NCBI GenBank assembly: GCA_025351065.1
Contig: JANXWQ010000159.1
Span: 1-13,367 of the forward strand
Direction of reading: 5' to 3'
From: Chthoniobacter sp.
Lineage (GTDB): Bacteria; Verrucomicrobiota; Verrucomicrobiia; Chthoniobacterales; Chthoniobacteraceae
DNA length: 13,367 nt
Under the pieces are notes generated by a model, which did not search any database, had not been told where the DNA came from, and was given only the letters and a program-made list of their open reading frames with translations. How positions within the stretch are numbered: position 1 is the stretch's first letter; each line of letters opens with the position of its first letter. Of this stretch, positions 1 through 9,200 are shown piece by piece. A program made the translations under genes and the position numbers.

Positions 1-11
1 CCACTCGCCCC

Positions 12-3000
12 ATGTTCCGCCTGCCCCGAATTTTCGTTGCCTTTGCCGTGCTGCTCGCCGCTTTCGCGCAACCGTGCGCGGTGCGCGGCGAGGCGGTGCT
101 CCAGTATTTCAATACCTCGTGGAAGGAAATCGAGCGGCGCATCCCGGAGGTGGCGGAGGCGGGCTACACCGCGCTGTGGCTGCCGAATCCGTGCAAGGGC
201 GGCTCGGGCGCGTACTCGGTGGGCTACGATCCGGTGGACCGTTTCGACCTCGGCGACAAGAACCAGTCCGGCACGGTGCCCACGCGCTACGGCACGAAGG
301 CCGACCTGCTGCGCGTGGTGGAAATGGCGCATCGCTTCGGCCTGCGCGTGTACTTTGACAATGTGATGGCGCACAGCGCGGGGCCGCTCGATGCCGTGGC
401 GGTGCATACGCTTTTTCCGGGCATCCCCGGTTTTGTGCCGGAGGATTTTCATCTCGTGGCAAAGCCGGGCGGCGGGTGGAAAAAGGCGAGCGACAGCATT
501 GATTACAACGACGAGTGGCAGGTGCTGAATCGCAATCCGTTCGCGTGGGACATCGCGCAGGAGGATCCCAACACGAGTTTCGATCCGACGGGGCAGACCG
601 AGAATCTCGACTACCCGAAATGGGTCGGCATCCGGCATCCGGGCAAGACCGCGCTTTATCCCGACAACGACCTGCCAGTCGGCGCGGCGGCACTTGCGAC
701 GGTGACGGACGTCAACGGCGAAATCTTTCATCCGTTTGCTAATAAGGAGCCGTTTCAGGATGTCGGCTACACGGATTCGCACGGGTTTTTTCACGCGGAA
801 TCCGCCGGCAACGGAAAGTTCGATTTTGAGGACGTGAACAACAACGGCATCCATGACCCCGGCGAGCCGAGCGAGTCGTTCACGGATACGGGCGTGGATC
901 CCACGAATCCCGCGCACCAGACCGCCGCGTGGGGTTATGGCGACGGGCGCTATAACTTGGGCACGCCAGTGCCGGAAGACGTGAACGCGATGCTCATCCG
1001 CTCGATCCGCTGGACGATCGACCAGACGCATTGCGACGGCTTCCGGCTGGATGCGGTGAAGCATGTGCCGAGTTACTTTTTCGGCCAGCAAAGCGGGACG
1101 AAAGACCCGTCGAGCGCGGGCTACCTCGGGCGGGCGCAGGCGCAGTTCAATCTCACACACGGCTACGCGGACTGGTCGAACCATCGAAACTCGACCTACT
1201 CGACGAACGCGGTGCGCGACGACCTGATGTTCTTCGGCGAACACCTCGGCGCACCGCCGAATCCGAATGACTACCTCGCCGCCGGCATGCGCATCGCGAA
1301 CGACGATTTCGTGAACAACGTCGGCGGTTTCAACGGCGTCGGGGCCAACATGACCGGCTATGACAATCCGGGGCAGTTCACCTTCGGCGTGGACAGCGGC
1401 GTGATGTACTGCCTCAGCCACGACAACAACTACATGGCCGGCAGCGAGCGCCCCGCCGCGCACCAGTACATGCTCACCCGCGCGGGTGTGCCCATCGTCT
1501 ATACCGACGGCTACAACATCTCCACCGCGCCGGACTATTTTCCGAAGCCCGCCTACATCCCGTTCCTCGGCCAGTACGGCCAGACCTACATCACCGGCAC
1601 GCTGCCGGTGCGGCGCGATTTTATTCGCGGTGACCAGTGGCCGCGGTGGTCCACGCAAAATTTCTGCGCGTGGGAAATGCGCGACTTCAGCGAGAACGCG
1701 GGCATGACCGCGGCGGACGCCACCACCCTCGTGGTCATGCACGCGCGCAAATACATCGGCGGCCAGCAGATGCCTTTCAGCACCATCTTCGCGCCCGGCG
1801 CGCGGCTGAAAAACTACTCGCCCAGCAACGGCGGCTTCTACGCCAACGTCGGCAACGACGGCCTCCTGCGCGGCGACGACAGCAACGTCATCATCGTCCC
1901 GAGCGGCGGTTACTTCGCATTTTCCTACGACACGCCCGACCTGCCGAACCTGTGGCAAGGCTCATCCGCGGTGCATGCCATCGACATCGCGGAGAACGGC
2001 ACGCCCGTCCCGACCATTGGTGTGCTGCGCAAAGACGGCGTGAACGGCGACCCGGCTTACAACTACACCGCGCAAATCCCGCTCGTGCGCAACCCGACGA
2101 ATCTCCGCTTCACCGCGCATGCCGACGGCTCCGCGGAAAACATCCTCATGGCGCTCGACGGCGGCACCGACCTGAACGCGCAAATGGGCGCGGGCTTCAC
2201 CGCCGGCCGCGACAATCCGCCCGGCACCGCCACGGACACGTATCTCGGCTTCGAGCAGATGCAGTTCGTCCGCCGCGTCGCGGAAAAATTCGCTGCGCAA
2301 ATCACCGCGCGCAACGTCATCGGCTCGCCGGGTTCCGAGACGTGGCGGGCGACCATCGGCACCGGCTTCGACGCCGCCTCGCCCGCCCTCGGCGCGGGTA
2401 CGAACACGAACACCAGCACCGCCGCCTACGTCTTTCACAACCCCGCGCTGAACCGCGATGGCGCGTCCACCGCCGCGCAGTTCACGCCCCAGCCCGCCGC
2501 CGCCACCGGGCAAGCGATCACCGTGCGCGTGAAGACCGCGTATCAATTCCAGGTCAACCAAACGTGGCTCTACTACACCACTGACGGCACCCCGCCAGAG
2601 GGCTCCGCCGGTGTGCCCGCCGACACCACGCTGGCCGTGGTGATGGACTTCGAGAGCGCGGGCGCGGACGACCCGCCCACGCTGCACACGGACTGGTGGA
2701 AAGGCACCATCCCCGCACAACCCGCGGGCACCGTGCTGCGCTACAAAATCGGCTCGCTGCACACGAGCGCCGCCAGCCGTTTCCCGTTTTCCACGACCGA
2801 CGTGGCCGTGAAGAAAAGCATGGAGACGATTTTCCAAGTCACCAATTTCAACGCCACCACCGCCACCGTTTTCCCGCACGACGACCTCGGCGAGCGCCGC
2901 ACCGGCCTCAGCGAAGGCTTCCACGTCCTCCGCACCCGCGCCTTTCTCAGCCGCAGCGGAAAAGCCGCGCTCTACAAAACCGCGACGCAGACTTTTTACT

Positions 3001-4124
3001 ACGACACCGCGCCGCCCGCCGGGCAGGTGTCCTTCCCCACCGAGGGCGCGACCATCGGCGGCTCGACCTACGGCTTCGTCGTCCTCACCGACGCGAGCGT
3101 GACCGGCGTGCAGTTCAACATTCTCGACACCAACGACGCCAACAACTCCGCCGCCAACGGCAACGGCCCGGGCAACTGGGCCGCCGCCACCGAAGTCACC
3201 CCGACGCAACTCGGAAGCACCGGCCTCGCGCGCGAGTGGCGGTTCGATTTCAAAAACATCCCGACCGGCGGCGTGGCCATCGTCTATGCGCGGCTGCGCG
3301 AAGCCTCGTCGTCCGAGAACAACGCGCTGACCGACGCCGCGGGCTGGTTCACCACGCTCACGCGCAACGTCAACACCGGTTACGCCGTCAACTACCGCAT
3401 CGCCTTTCCCGCGACCGACGGCACCGTGGTCGATACGAACTACATGGCGAAAGTCGCCTTCGACAAAAGCCTCGGCTTCATCTCCGGCAACCCCGTCCCG
3501 CCCGCGCAGATGGTCAGCGAATTCACTATCACCCTCGACGGCACGCTCCTCCCGCGCGCAGGCTACACCTTCATCGCCAATGAAAACGCGACGGACAGCG
3601 CGCTCTCGTTCCACTTCCCCAATTTCTACACCGGCAACCCCGCCGACCTCCACGAAGTCCGCGCCACCTGGCAGCGCGGCAACATTTCCCTCACCGACAC
3701 CCGCGACGTGAAAGCCGCGCCCGGCGCGATCCTCGACAGCGACGGCGACGGCCTGCCCGACTACTGGGAAATCGCCAACCGCCTCGACCCCAACAACCCC
3801 GACGGCGAGAACGGCGCTTACGGCGACAAGGACGGGGATGGCATCCCGAACATTTTGGAATTCCTCGCCGACTTCAACCCCGCCGACCCGAACGACGGCA
3901 CCCTGCTGCGCCCCATCCTTTCGCCGCAAGGCGCGACCTGGCGGCTCCAGTTCCCCGTCATCCCCAACCGCCGCTACCAAATCGAAACCAGCGCCAACCT
4001 CACGACCTGGGGCAACACCGGCGCGAGCTTCACCGTCACCACGGCGAACCCCACCTACCTCTGGCTCGATCCCACCCCCACCGCCGGCCCCCGCTACTAC
4101 CGCGTCCGCATCAGCCTTCCATGA
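12..4124 (+). CDS. Secreted multidomain GH13 alpha-amylase-family glycoside hydrolase
   Basis: Probably hydrolyses alpha-1,4-glucans (starch, glycogen, maltodextrin) outside the cytoplasm. Residues 1-28 are a signal peptide (Arg-containing start, hydrophobic 8-20). The barrel begins at once and resembles the liquefying-amylase type, with YDPVDRFDLGDKNQSGT then RYGTK around 72-96. GH13 motifs: region I FDNVMAH (D116, H121), region II GFRLDAVKHV (R345, nucleophile D347, K350, H351), region III FFGEHLG (acid/base E410), region IV CLSHDNN (H470, D471). The full catalytic triad is present, but the Asn usual in regions I and IV is Ala120 and Ser469. Domain B carries an acidic insert, DVNNNGIHDPGEP, near 268-297. 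Beta-rich Ig/E-set-like modules follow at about 835-915, 1000-1100 and 1146-1230, then D-x-D-G-D-G repeats (1242-1295) and a C-terminal tail (1309-1370). Only 11 bases precede the ATG, so the RBS cannot be judged; the signal peptide supports this start. Substrate and product are inferred from the family. Confidence 0.9.
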   Translation: MFRLPRIFVAFAVLLAAFAQPCAVRGEAVLQYFNTSWKEIERRIPEVAEAGYTALWLPNPCKGGSGAYSVGYDPVDRFDLGDKNQSGTVPTRYGTKADLLRVVEMAHRFGLRVYFDNVMAHSAGPLDAVAVHTLFPGIPGFVPEDFHLVAKPGGGWKKASDSIDYNDEWQVLNRNPFAWDIAQEDPNTSFDPTGQTENLDYPKWVGIRHPGKTALYPDNDLPVGAAALATVTDVNGEIFHPFANKEPFQDVGYTDSHGFFHAESAGNGKFDFEDVNNNGIHDPGEPSESFTDTGVDPTNPAHQTAAWGYGDGRYNLGTPVPEDVNAMLIRSIRWTIDQTHCDGFRLDAVKHVPSYFFGQQSGTKDPSSAGYLGRAQAQFNLTHGYADWSNHRNSTYSTNAVRDDLMFFGEHLGAPPNPNDYLAAGMRIANDDFVNNVGGFNGVGANMTGYDNPGQFTFGVDSGVMYCLSHDNNYMAGSERPAAHQYMLTRAGVPIVYTDGYNISTAPDYFPKPAYIPFLGQYGQTYITGTLPVRRDFIRGDQWPRWSTQNFCAWEMRDFSENAGMTAADATTLVVMHARKYIGGQQMPFSTIFAPGARLKNYSPSNGGFYANVGNDGLLRGDDSNVIIVPSGGYFAFSYDTPDLPNLWQGSSAVHAIDIAENGTPVPTIGVLRKDGVNGDPAYNYTAQIPLVRNPTNLRFTAHADGSAENILMALDGGTDLNAQMGAGFTAGRDNPPGTATDTYLGFEQMQFVRRVAEKFAAQITARNVIGSPGSETWRATIGTGFDAASPALGAGTNTNTSTAAYVFHNPALNRDGASTAAQFTPQPAAATGQAITVRVKTAYQFQVNQTWLYYTTDGTPPEGSAGVPADTTLAVVMDFESAGADDPPTLHTDWWKGTIPAQPAGTVLRYKIGSLHTSAASRFPFSTTDVAVKKSMETIFQVTNFNATTATVFPHDDLGERRTGLSEGFHVLRTRAFLSRSGKAALYKTATQTFYYDTAPPAGQVSFPTEGATIGGSTYGFVVLTDASVTGVQFNILDTNDANNSAANGNGPGNWAAATEVTPTQLGSTGLAREWRFDFKNIPTGGVAIVYARLREASSSENNALTDAAGWFTTLTRNVNTGYAVNYRIAFPATDGTVVDTNYMAKVAFDKSLGFISGNPVPPAQMVSEFTITLDGTLLPRAGYTFIANENATDSALSFHFPNFYTGNPADLHEVRATWQRGNISLTDTRDVKAAPGAILDSDGDGLPDYWEIANRLDPNNPDGENGAYGDKDGDGIPNILEFLADFNPADPNDGTLLRPILSPQGATWRLQFPVIPNRRYQIETSANLTTWGNTGASFTVTTANPTYLWLDPTPTAGPRYYRVRISLP

Positions 4125-4465
4125 TGTGGTTTGCTGGCATGCCCGCCGACGCATCATACCATCTGCACGAAATAATATGACCGACGAAGTGCCGCGGAGT
4201 GGCCGCCGCAGAGTAGCCGGAGGTACGACTAACTCACCCAAACAAAAAGACCGTGGAACGGATCGTGCGCGCGGAGCCGCATCCCCGGAGTAAGCGGCAG
4301 TTTGAGGACAGGAAAATTCCCCCAATTTTTCTGTCCACAATCTTCCTGTTCTCAAGTGGGGCACTCCTCCCTTCGCTCCCCGCGATGCTGTCGGTTTAAT
4401 TCGGGAAGACGGTATCCAGCGGCGATTTAACCGAACCCGTCTTGACCTTCTAAAGTACGCGTTGG
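4125..4465. other. Convergent intergenic region, 341 bp, no gene seen
   Basis: This lies between the stop codons of two convergent genes. The only strong structure is the repeat cluster at 4302-4355, annotated separately. Minor structure: an imperfect 11-base direct repeat (ccgcggagtgg and ccgcagagtag, near 4191-4218) and a weak inverted pair, aagacgg near 4407 and ccgtctt near 4437. A 38-codon reading frame from about 4178 to 4293 has no recognisable features and is not called. The stretch may hold both genes' 3' untranslated ends. Confidence 0.6.
4302..4355. repeat. Three-copy short repeat forming alternative hairpins, possible bidirectional terminator
   Basis: On the minus strand two direct copies with a 15-base period (gaacaggaagattg, then ggacagaaaaattg; 11 of 14 identical) are followed by one inverted copy. 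Two exclusive stems are possible. The first is compact: 4306-4318 with 4324-4336, 13 consecutive pairs including one G-T, around a loop of five C (4319-4323). The second is longer: 4302-4318 with 4339-4355, 17 positions with one wobble and one mismatch. Placement between convergent genes suits a two-way terminator, but no T tract follows on either strand. It may instead be a copy of a dispersed intergenic repeat; that is inference. Confidence 0.6.
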
Positions 4466-6151
4466 CTACTGCGGTTTGGGTTCCTCGTCGCTTGGCTTTT
4501 TCTCGCCTTTGGATTTTCCTTTGCCTTCTTTTTGGACAGGCGCTTCGCCACGAGTCGGGGGTTGCGGGGCATTGCCGGGAATAACGGCTGGCGGGCTGGG
4601 ACGATCGGGCTTGGGTTTGGATTTTTCGACAGCGGGCGGCAATTCGCGGGACACTTCGGGGCGCTGGATTTTGGGCTCATGCGGCTCGTCTTTCGGCGGC
4701 TTCGGAGTGTCGCGATGCTGGGTTGGTTCGGGCGGAAGGGAGTTGTCATCCTTGGGGGCGGGGTGTTCCGGCGGCGGCGGCAATTTCCGCGGCGCGTCCT
4801 GGTGTGGTGTTTTCATTTTAGGCTCCACGGGATCGACCGGAGTGGGCGCGGGAGCGTCGGACGGCGGCCGATTTTTCCCTTTCGATTGCGGCTTCGCAGG
4901 CTCGTCTGGCGGCGGGGTGGCTTTCGCGCCTTTGCCTTCTTTTTTGGGACGCGTCTCGGGAGTTGGCGTCGCCTCGGGAGAGGCAGGTTTGCCGGTCGTG
5001 GAGGGTTTCACGGGCGCGTCGGGAACCGCGGGTTTCTCCGTGGGTGCGGGCGCGGCTTTGGGCTTGGCTTCGGCTGGCGGGGTCGGCGGGACGGGAAGGG
5101 CGTCTGCGGATTTGCGAGGCTCCTTGGGCTCGTTCATCGGGGGCTTTTCGCCGGCAGCGGCGGGTGCGGGCTGCGCTTCCGATGCGGTTGCCGGACCGGA
5201 GAGTTTTTCAAACTTCGGCTGCGGTGGCAGTTCCTTGGGCGGCTTCGCTTCCGCGTGCACTTTCGCGTGCAGCTTCTCCACCTCGGCCGCCGGTCCCGCA
5301 TCTTTCCAGCCGCGGTTGATTTCCACTTTTTCGATTTTGCCCGCGAGTTTGCGCGGCGCTTCCACGGGCCGGGCGTCGAAGCCCGGCGCGAAGACGTGCA
5401 GCGCGTCGCCCTCGACTCGCGAGCGCATTTGCTCGCCGCGGAAGTTCGCCCGGTCGCCTTCGATTTCCACGCGGCGGTCGAGTTTCAGGCGGCTCACCGG
5501 CTCGGCGCTCTCGCGGGAAATTTCCTCGTAACGCGGGCCGCCGTTGTTGACCACGCTGTTCACGTAGGTGATGCGGGTGATGTTAGTCGTCTGGCGGATG
5601 ATGGTGATGTTTTCCCGCGGCTCGACGAACACGGTGCGCAGGCGCGGTGCGCCAAAGTTCCGCACTTCCACAAAGCGATAGGCGCTGGGACCGATGTCGT
5701 AGTACGAGTCCACCCACGCGCTGAGGCCCACGCCGTGGCGGAAGCTCGCCTCGGGCGGCAGCGGTGCCCAGCCGACGTGCTTCGGACTGCGCCGCCAGGA
5801 GACCCACGCGGGTGCCCACTCGGTCCCGGGAATCCACACCCAGCCGCGATCTTCCAGCCGCGCCCAGCGGCCGTAGTGATAGACCGCCCAGCCGTAGGGT
5901 TCGTCGGAAAGCCAAGTCCAGCCGGCGTCGGTATAGGCCCACCGGCCGTCGCTGTACGGCCGCCAGTCTGGATCCACGCCGCGCGGCTGCCAGCCGTAGC
6001 CGTAGTCGCCGACTTCCACCCAGTCGCCGTAATCGCCGAGTTGATCGTAAAAGAAATCGACCGAGATGCTGCCGGCAGCTTGCGTGGCGGGCACGCCGAA
6101 ACGCAGCAGTAAAGCAGTCGTGAGGAGGGGAAGTAGTTTTTGCAGGTTCAT
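4466..6151 (-). CDS. Secreted DUF6600-type Tyr/Trp-rich protein with long Pro/Lys/Glu tail
   Basis: Function unknown; 561 residues. Residues 1-26 form a signal peptide (MNLQK, then hydrophobic Leu-rich core ending ATQAAG), so it should be exported. Residues 35-135 are strikingly aromatic: DWVEVGDYGYGWQPRG, then two tandem units, GRWAYTDAGWTWLSDEPYGW (69-88) and GRWARLEDRGWVWIPGTEW (94-112), ending with RRSPKHVGWAPLPPE. I recognise this as the DUF6600 pattern. A less biased region follows (about 140-290). The last ~260 residues are low complexity, dominated by Pro, Lys, Glu and Ala, and probably disordered; KEGKG...DEP.KPQ occurs near 404 and again at the C-terminus. The frame stays open to 8017, but that extension is antisense to the neighbouring amylase and lies upstream of the signal peptide, so the ATG at 6151 is chosen. 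No clear Shine-Dalgarno. It is divergent from the second GH13 gene. A cell-envelope or surface role is inference. Confidence 0.85.
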   Translation of the reverse strand: MNLQKLLPLLTTALLLRFGVPATQAAGSISVDFFYDQLGDYGDWVEVGDYGYGWQPRGVDPDWRPYSDGRWAYTDAGWTWLSDEPYGWAVYHYGRWARLEDRGWVWIPGTEWAPAWVSWRRSPKHVGWAPLPPEASFRHGVGLSAWVDSYYDIGPSAYRFVEVRNFGAPRLRTVFVEPRENITIIRQTTNITRITYVNSVVNNGGPRYEEISRESAEPVSRLKLDRRVEIEGDRANFRGEQMRSRVEGDALHVFAPGFDARPVEAPRKLAGKIEKVEINRGWKDAGPAAEVEKLHAKVHAEAKPPKELPPQPKFEKLSGPATASEAQPAPAAAGEKPPMNEPKEPRKSADALPVPPTPPAEAKPKAAPAPTEKPAVPDAPVKPSTTGKPASPEATPTPETRPKKEGKGAKATPPPDEPAKPQSKGKNRPPSDAPAPTPVDPVEPKMKTPHQDAPRKLPPPPEHPAPKDDNSLPPEPTQHRDTPKPPKDEPHEPKIQRPEVSRELPPAVEKSKPKPDRPSPPAVIPGNAPQPPTRGEAPVQKEGKGKSKGEKKPSDEEPKPQ

Positions 6152-6259
6152 TGCTGTAAGTAAGTTGGCGATGGATTCGCGCCTGCCACGCACGGCAGCC
6201 GTATTTATTTGCGCGTGTCCGCGGCTTGCCGGCGGGCGGGTTTCGCGGAGAGTGGGCGG
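6152..6259. promoter_or_regulatory. Divergent intergenic region between DUF6600 gene and second GH13 gene
   Basis: These 108 bases must hold the start signals for both divergent genes unless promoters lie inside coding sequence. The only AT-rich island is tatttattt at 6202-6210, a weak -10 candidate; no convincing -35 partner was seen. A short inverted pair, ctgcc/ggcag, sits just left of it (about 6183-6198) and could be an operator half-site pair. Evidence is positional. Confidence 0.4.
6247..6250 (+). promoter_or_regulatory. Shine-Dalgarno GGAG deciding a GTG start
   Basis: GGAG lies nine bases before a GTG at 6260. The peptide from that GTG starts (M)NPAKILIALWVALF, a normal signal peptide. 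The longer frame from TTG at 6209 adds 17 Arg-rich residues in front and has no such site, so the GTG is preferred. Confidence 0.6.
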
Positions 6260-9200
6260 GTGAATCCCGCCAAAATCCTCATCGCACTTTGGGTCGCGCT
6301 TTTTTCCGCCAGCCCGCTGCTGGCAGGCACGCTGAAAATCAGCGCGAACTCCGCGGTGCGCGTGACGGCGACGGAGGTGGAGGGCAACTACACGACGACG
6401 CATCTTTTCGTGGATGAAGTGGCGGGCGACTCGCTCCCGGTCACGATATTTTTCGACCCCGGCACGACCGGCGTGCAGACCGCGGAGGTTTTCACGAATC
6501 TGAACCGCCGCGACCGCGCGCAGCTCGACGCGGATGGCGACGGGATCGAGGACGGGATCAAGCCGCCGAATGGCGACGGTTTCATCGCCGGCGACGACGC
6601 GAACTACTACAAGACCTACACGATGACGGGCGTGAGCGGCGGCTATCAGCTCACGCTGAATGTGGCGAAGACCGGAGCCTACCGGCTGACGGCGCGGTAT
6701 CGCTTGAACACGGAAAGCGGGCAGTCGCCGGGGCCGTGGCATTACTACAATGCGGACGGCGGGCATCGCGACCACTGCCTGGTGGTGTCGCCGAAAAAAG
6801 CGCGGGACATCATTTTGTATGAGGTGAATCCGCTGACGATCATCGCGGAGGGCTCGCTGGCGGGGCAGCGGGGGACTTTCGCCGATCTGGCGAATGGGCT
6901 GGGCGCGGGGCACAAGCCGCGCTTTTCGCTGCAATACGTGAAAGACCTCGGCTGCAATACGCTGTGGTTTCAGCCGATTCATCCGAACGGGATCGCGGGA
7001 CGGCAGACCGATCCGGCGACGTCGCAGCCGTTCGAGGTGGGCTCGCCGTACGCGGTGAAGAATTTCTTCGAGGTCATGCCGCTGATGGCGAAAGGCTTCA
7101 CGCCCGGCGGCACGCCCGCGACGAACGATACGGCGGCGAGCCGCGCGCAGGCGATGACGGAACTGCAAAGCTTCGCCGCCGCCGCCGATGCGGCGGGCGT
7201 GGACATGATGTTCGACGCGCCTTTCAACCACACCAGCTACGACACGGAACTCGCGGCACTCGGACAGACGTTTTGGGGCAATGACGGGAGCACCGCGACG
7301 AGCGAAATCCGCAACGTGGAGGGGCGCTTTTTTTCCCGCACGGATGCGTATGACATGCGCGCGTCGGGCGCGGGCAATGTGGCGCTCGCGCCCGATCGCT
7401 ATGACTTCGGGAAGTTTGCGGACACCTATGATGTCTATTACGGACGTTATGCGGCGCTGGTGACGAATAACTCGACGCAGACAAATTATCTCAACGAGGG
7501 CGACTGGTTTGACTACAGCATCAACAAGGTTGCAGGTGTTGAAACCGGTGCGGATGACGGCAACGCGTCCGGCGACGGTCACGGTCACTTCGACGCGATC
7601 ACGCAAAAAGTGTGGCGCTACTTTGCGGCCTACACGCTGCACTGGCTCGATCAGACGGGCTATCCGGCGAACGCGGCGGGCGCTTCGCTGAACTCGACGG
7701 TGGGGCTCGATGCGTTGCGCGCGGACTTTGGGCAAGGGCTGCCGCCGCAGTGCTGGGAATACATCATCAACAAGACGCGCACGCGGAAATGGAACTTCGT
7801 TTTTATGGCGGAGTCGCTGGACGGCGGCGCGGTGACTTACCGCAGCGCGCGGCACTTCGATATTTTGAATGAGAACATCGTCTTTCCGCTGCACGCCGCG
7901 CAGGTAACGAATGACTTTCGCAACATCTACGAGACGCGGCGCAATGCGTACGGGCAGGCACTCGTGCTGCTGAACTCCAGCTCGCATGACGAGGATCACT
8001 ACAAGGATCCGTTTCACGCGCTCATCCGCTACGCGGCGAACTCCACGATTGATGGCGTGCCGCTCATTTTCCCCGGTCAGGAACTCGGCCTAAGCGGCAC
8101 CGTCGTTCCGCCCAGCAACACGGATACGGGCGACACGAGTTACTTTGGCTATGACCGCTACGAGGTGAATTTCGGCAAGCCGATCCCGCATTTCAAAAAG
8201 TTCAACTCGCTGATGCCGCTGTGGCTCAAGACCACACCGGGCGATGCGACCTATAACTATGGGTTGGCGCAACTAGCCGCCGGGTACTCGGGCATCGGGC
8301 AGGCGCGGAAGGGGAGCGCGGCGCTGCGTTCGTCGAACCGCTACTACCTTAATCTTAACGACACGACGCAGCACGGGCAGATTTTTTCCGTCGCCAAGTA
8401 CGAGGCGAAAAACGGTGCGCCGAATTTTTCCGACACCGTGTTTTGTTTCGTGAACCTCGACCGCAACGCGACGCCCGCGACCGTCGGCGCGAACAAGTTC
8501 AACGTGAACATCGACACGGATGCGAATGGCGTGAACGACTTCGGCATCAAGCCGGCGCGAACTTACAACGTGAAGAACCTCGCCGCTTACACCGGCACGG
8601 ACGCAAACCGGCGCAGCGTTTTCCTCATCCCCGGCGGCGTGCTCGGGAGCAGTCTGCTCACGCAAGGTCTCGCAGTCGCACTGAACCGCGTGCCGGTGAC
8701 CGACGCCGCTTGGGCCACCGCGCCGTACGAGGCGCAATACCTCAAGCTCTACGATGTGACGCCGCCGCCCGCCGCCGGTGCGCCGGGCACGCCGAAACCG
8801 TACACCATCGGCATGCAGGTCACGTTTTCGTGGACGGCGGCGAGCGATCCCGAGGGCGGCATCTCCGGCTATCACGTCGTCATCAGTACGCAGCCGGGCG
8901 GCGCGGGCACCGTGCTTTTCGACGGCACGGCGGCGGGCGCGGGCAAGACGGTGACGGCCGCCTTTGGCCAGACGCTTTACGCCACGGTGCGCGCGATCAA
9001 TAACGCGGGCATCGAAAGCGCGGCGGCGAGCAGCAGCGCGGGCGGCACCATCGCGCTTGATCCGGCGGGCGATCAGGACGGCGACGGCGAGCGCAACGAC
9101 AGCGAGGACTTCGCCGGCACCAGCCCGCTCGATGGCGCATCGCTTTTCGAAATCACGCAAGCCACCCGGCTCAGCGCGAGCAGCGTGCAACTCACCTGGA

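Noticed and set aside
4178..4293. 38-codon reading frame in the convergent intergenic region
   Set aside because: Arg/Gly-rich, no ribosome site, no recognisable similarity; continues from a shadow frame of the amylase.
1962..4364. 800-codon open frame on the minus strand antisense to the first amylase
   Set aside because: It is Gly/Val/Arg-rich without any domain, and mirrors the G+C-rich codon positions of the real gene, whose catalytic and tail motifs are unambiguous.
4520..4950. Two copies of tttgccttcttttt... in the DUF6600 tail as possible recombination repeats
   Set aside because: They encode the repeated KEGKG motif of a low-complexity tail; simple codon repetition explains them.
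4532..6112. 526-codon and 351-codon plus-strand frames over the DUF6600 gene
   Set aside because: They are Arg/Gly/Phe or Ser/Gly repeats produced by complementing the Pro/Lys-rich tail; no signal peptide or known motif.
6152..8017. Upstream extension of the DUF6600 frame by 622 codons
   Set aside because: It is antisense to the second GH13 gene, Arg-rich and domainless, and would place a clear signal peptide in mid-protein.
8273..9190. 305-codon minus-strand frame in the second amylase
   Set aside because: Ala/Arg/Val-rich shadow with no motif, entirely inside a gene with intact domains.
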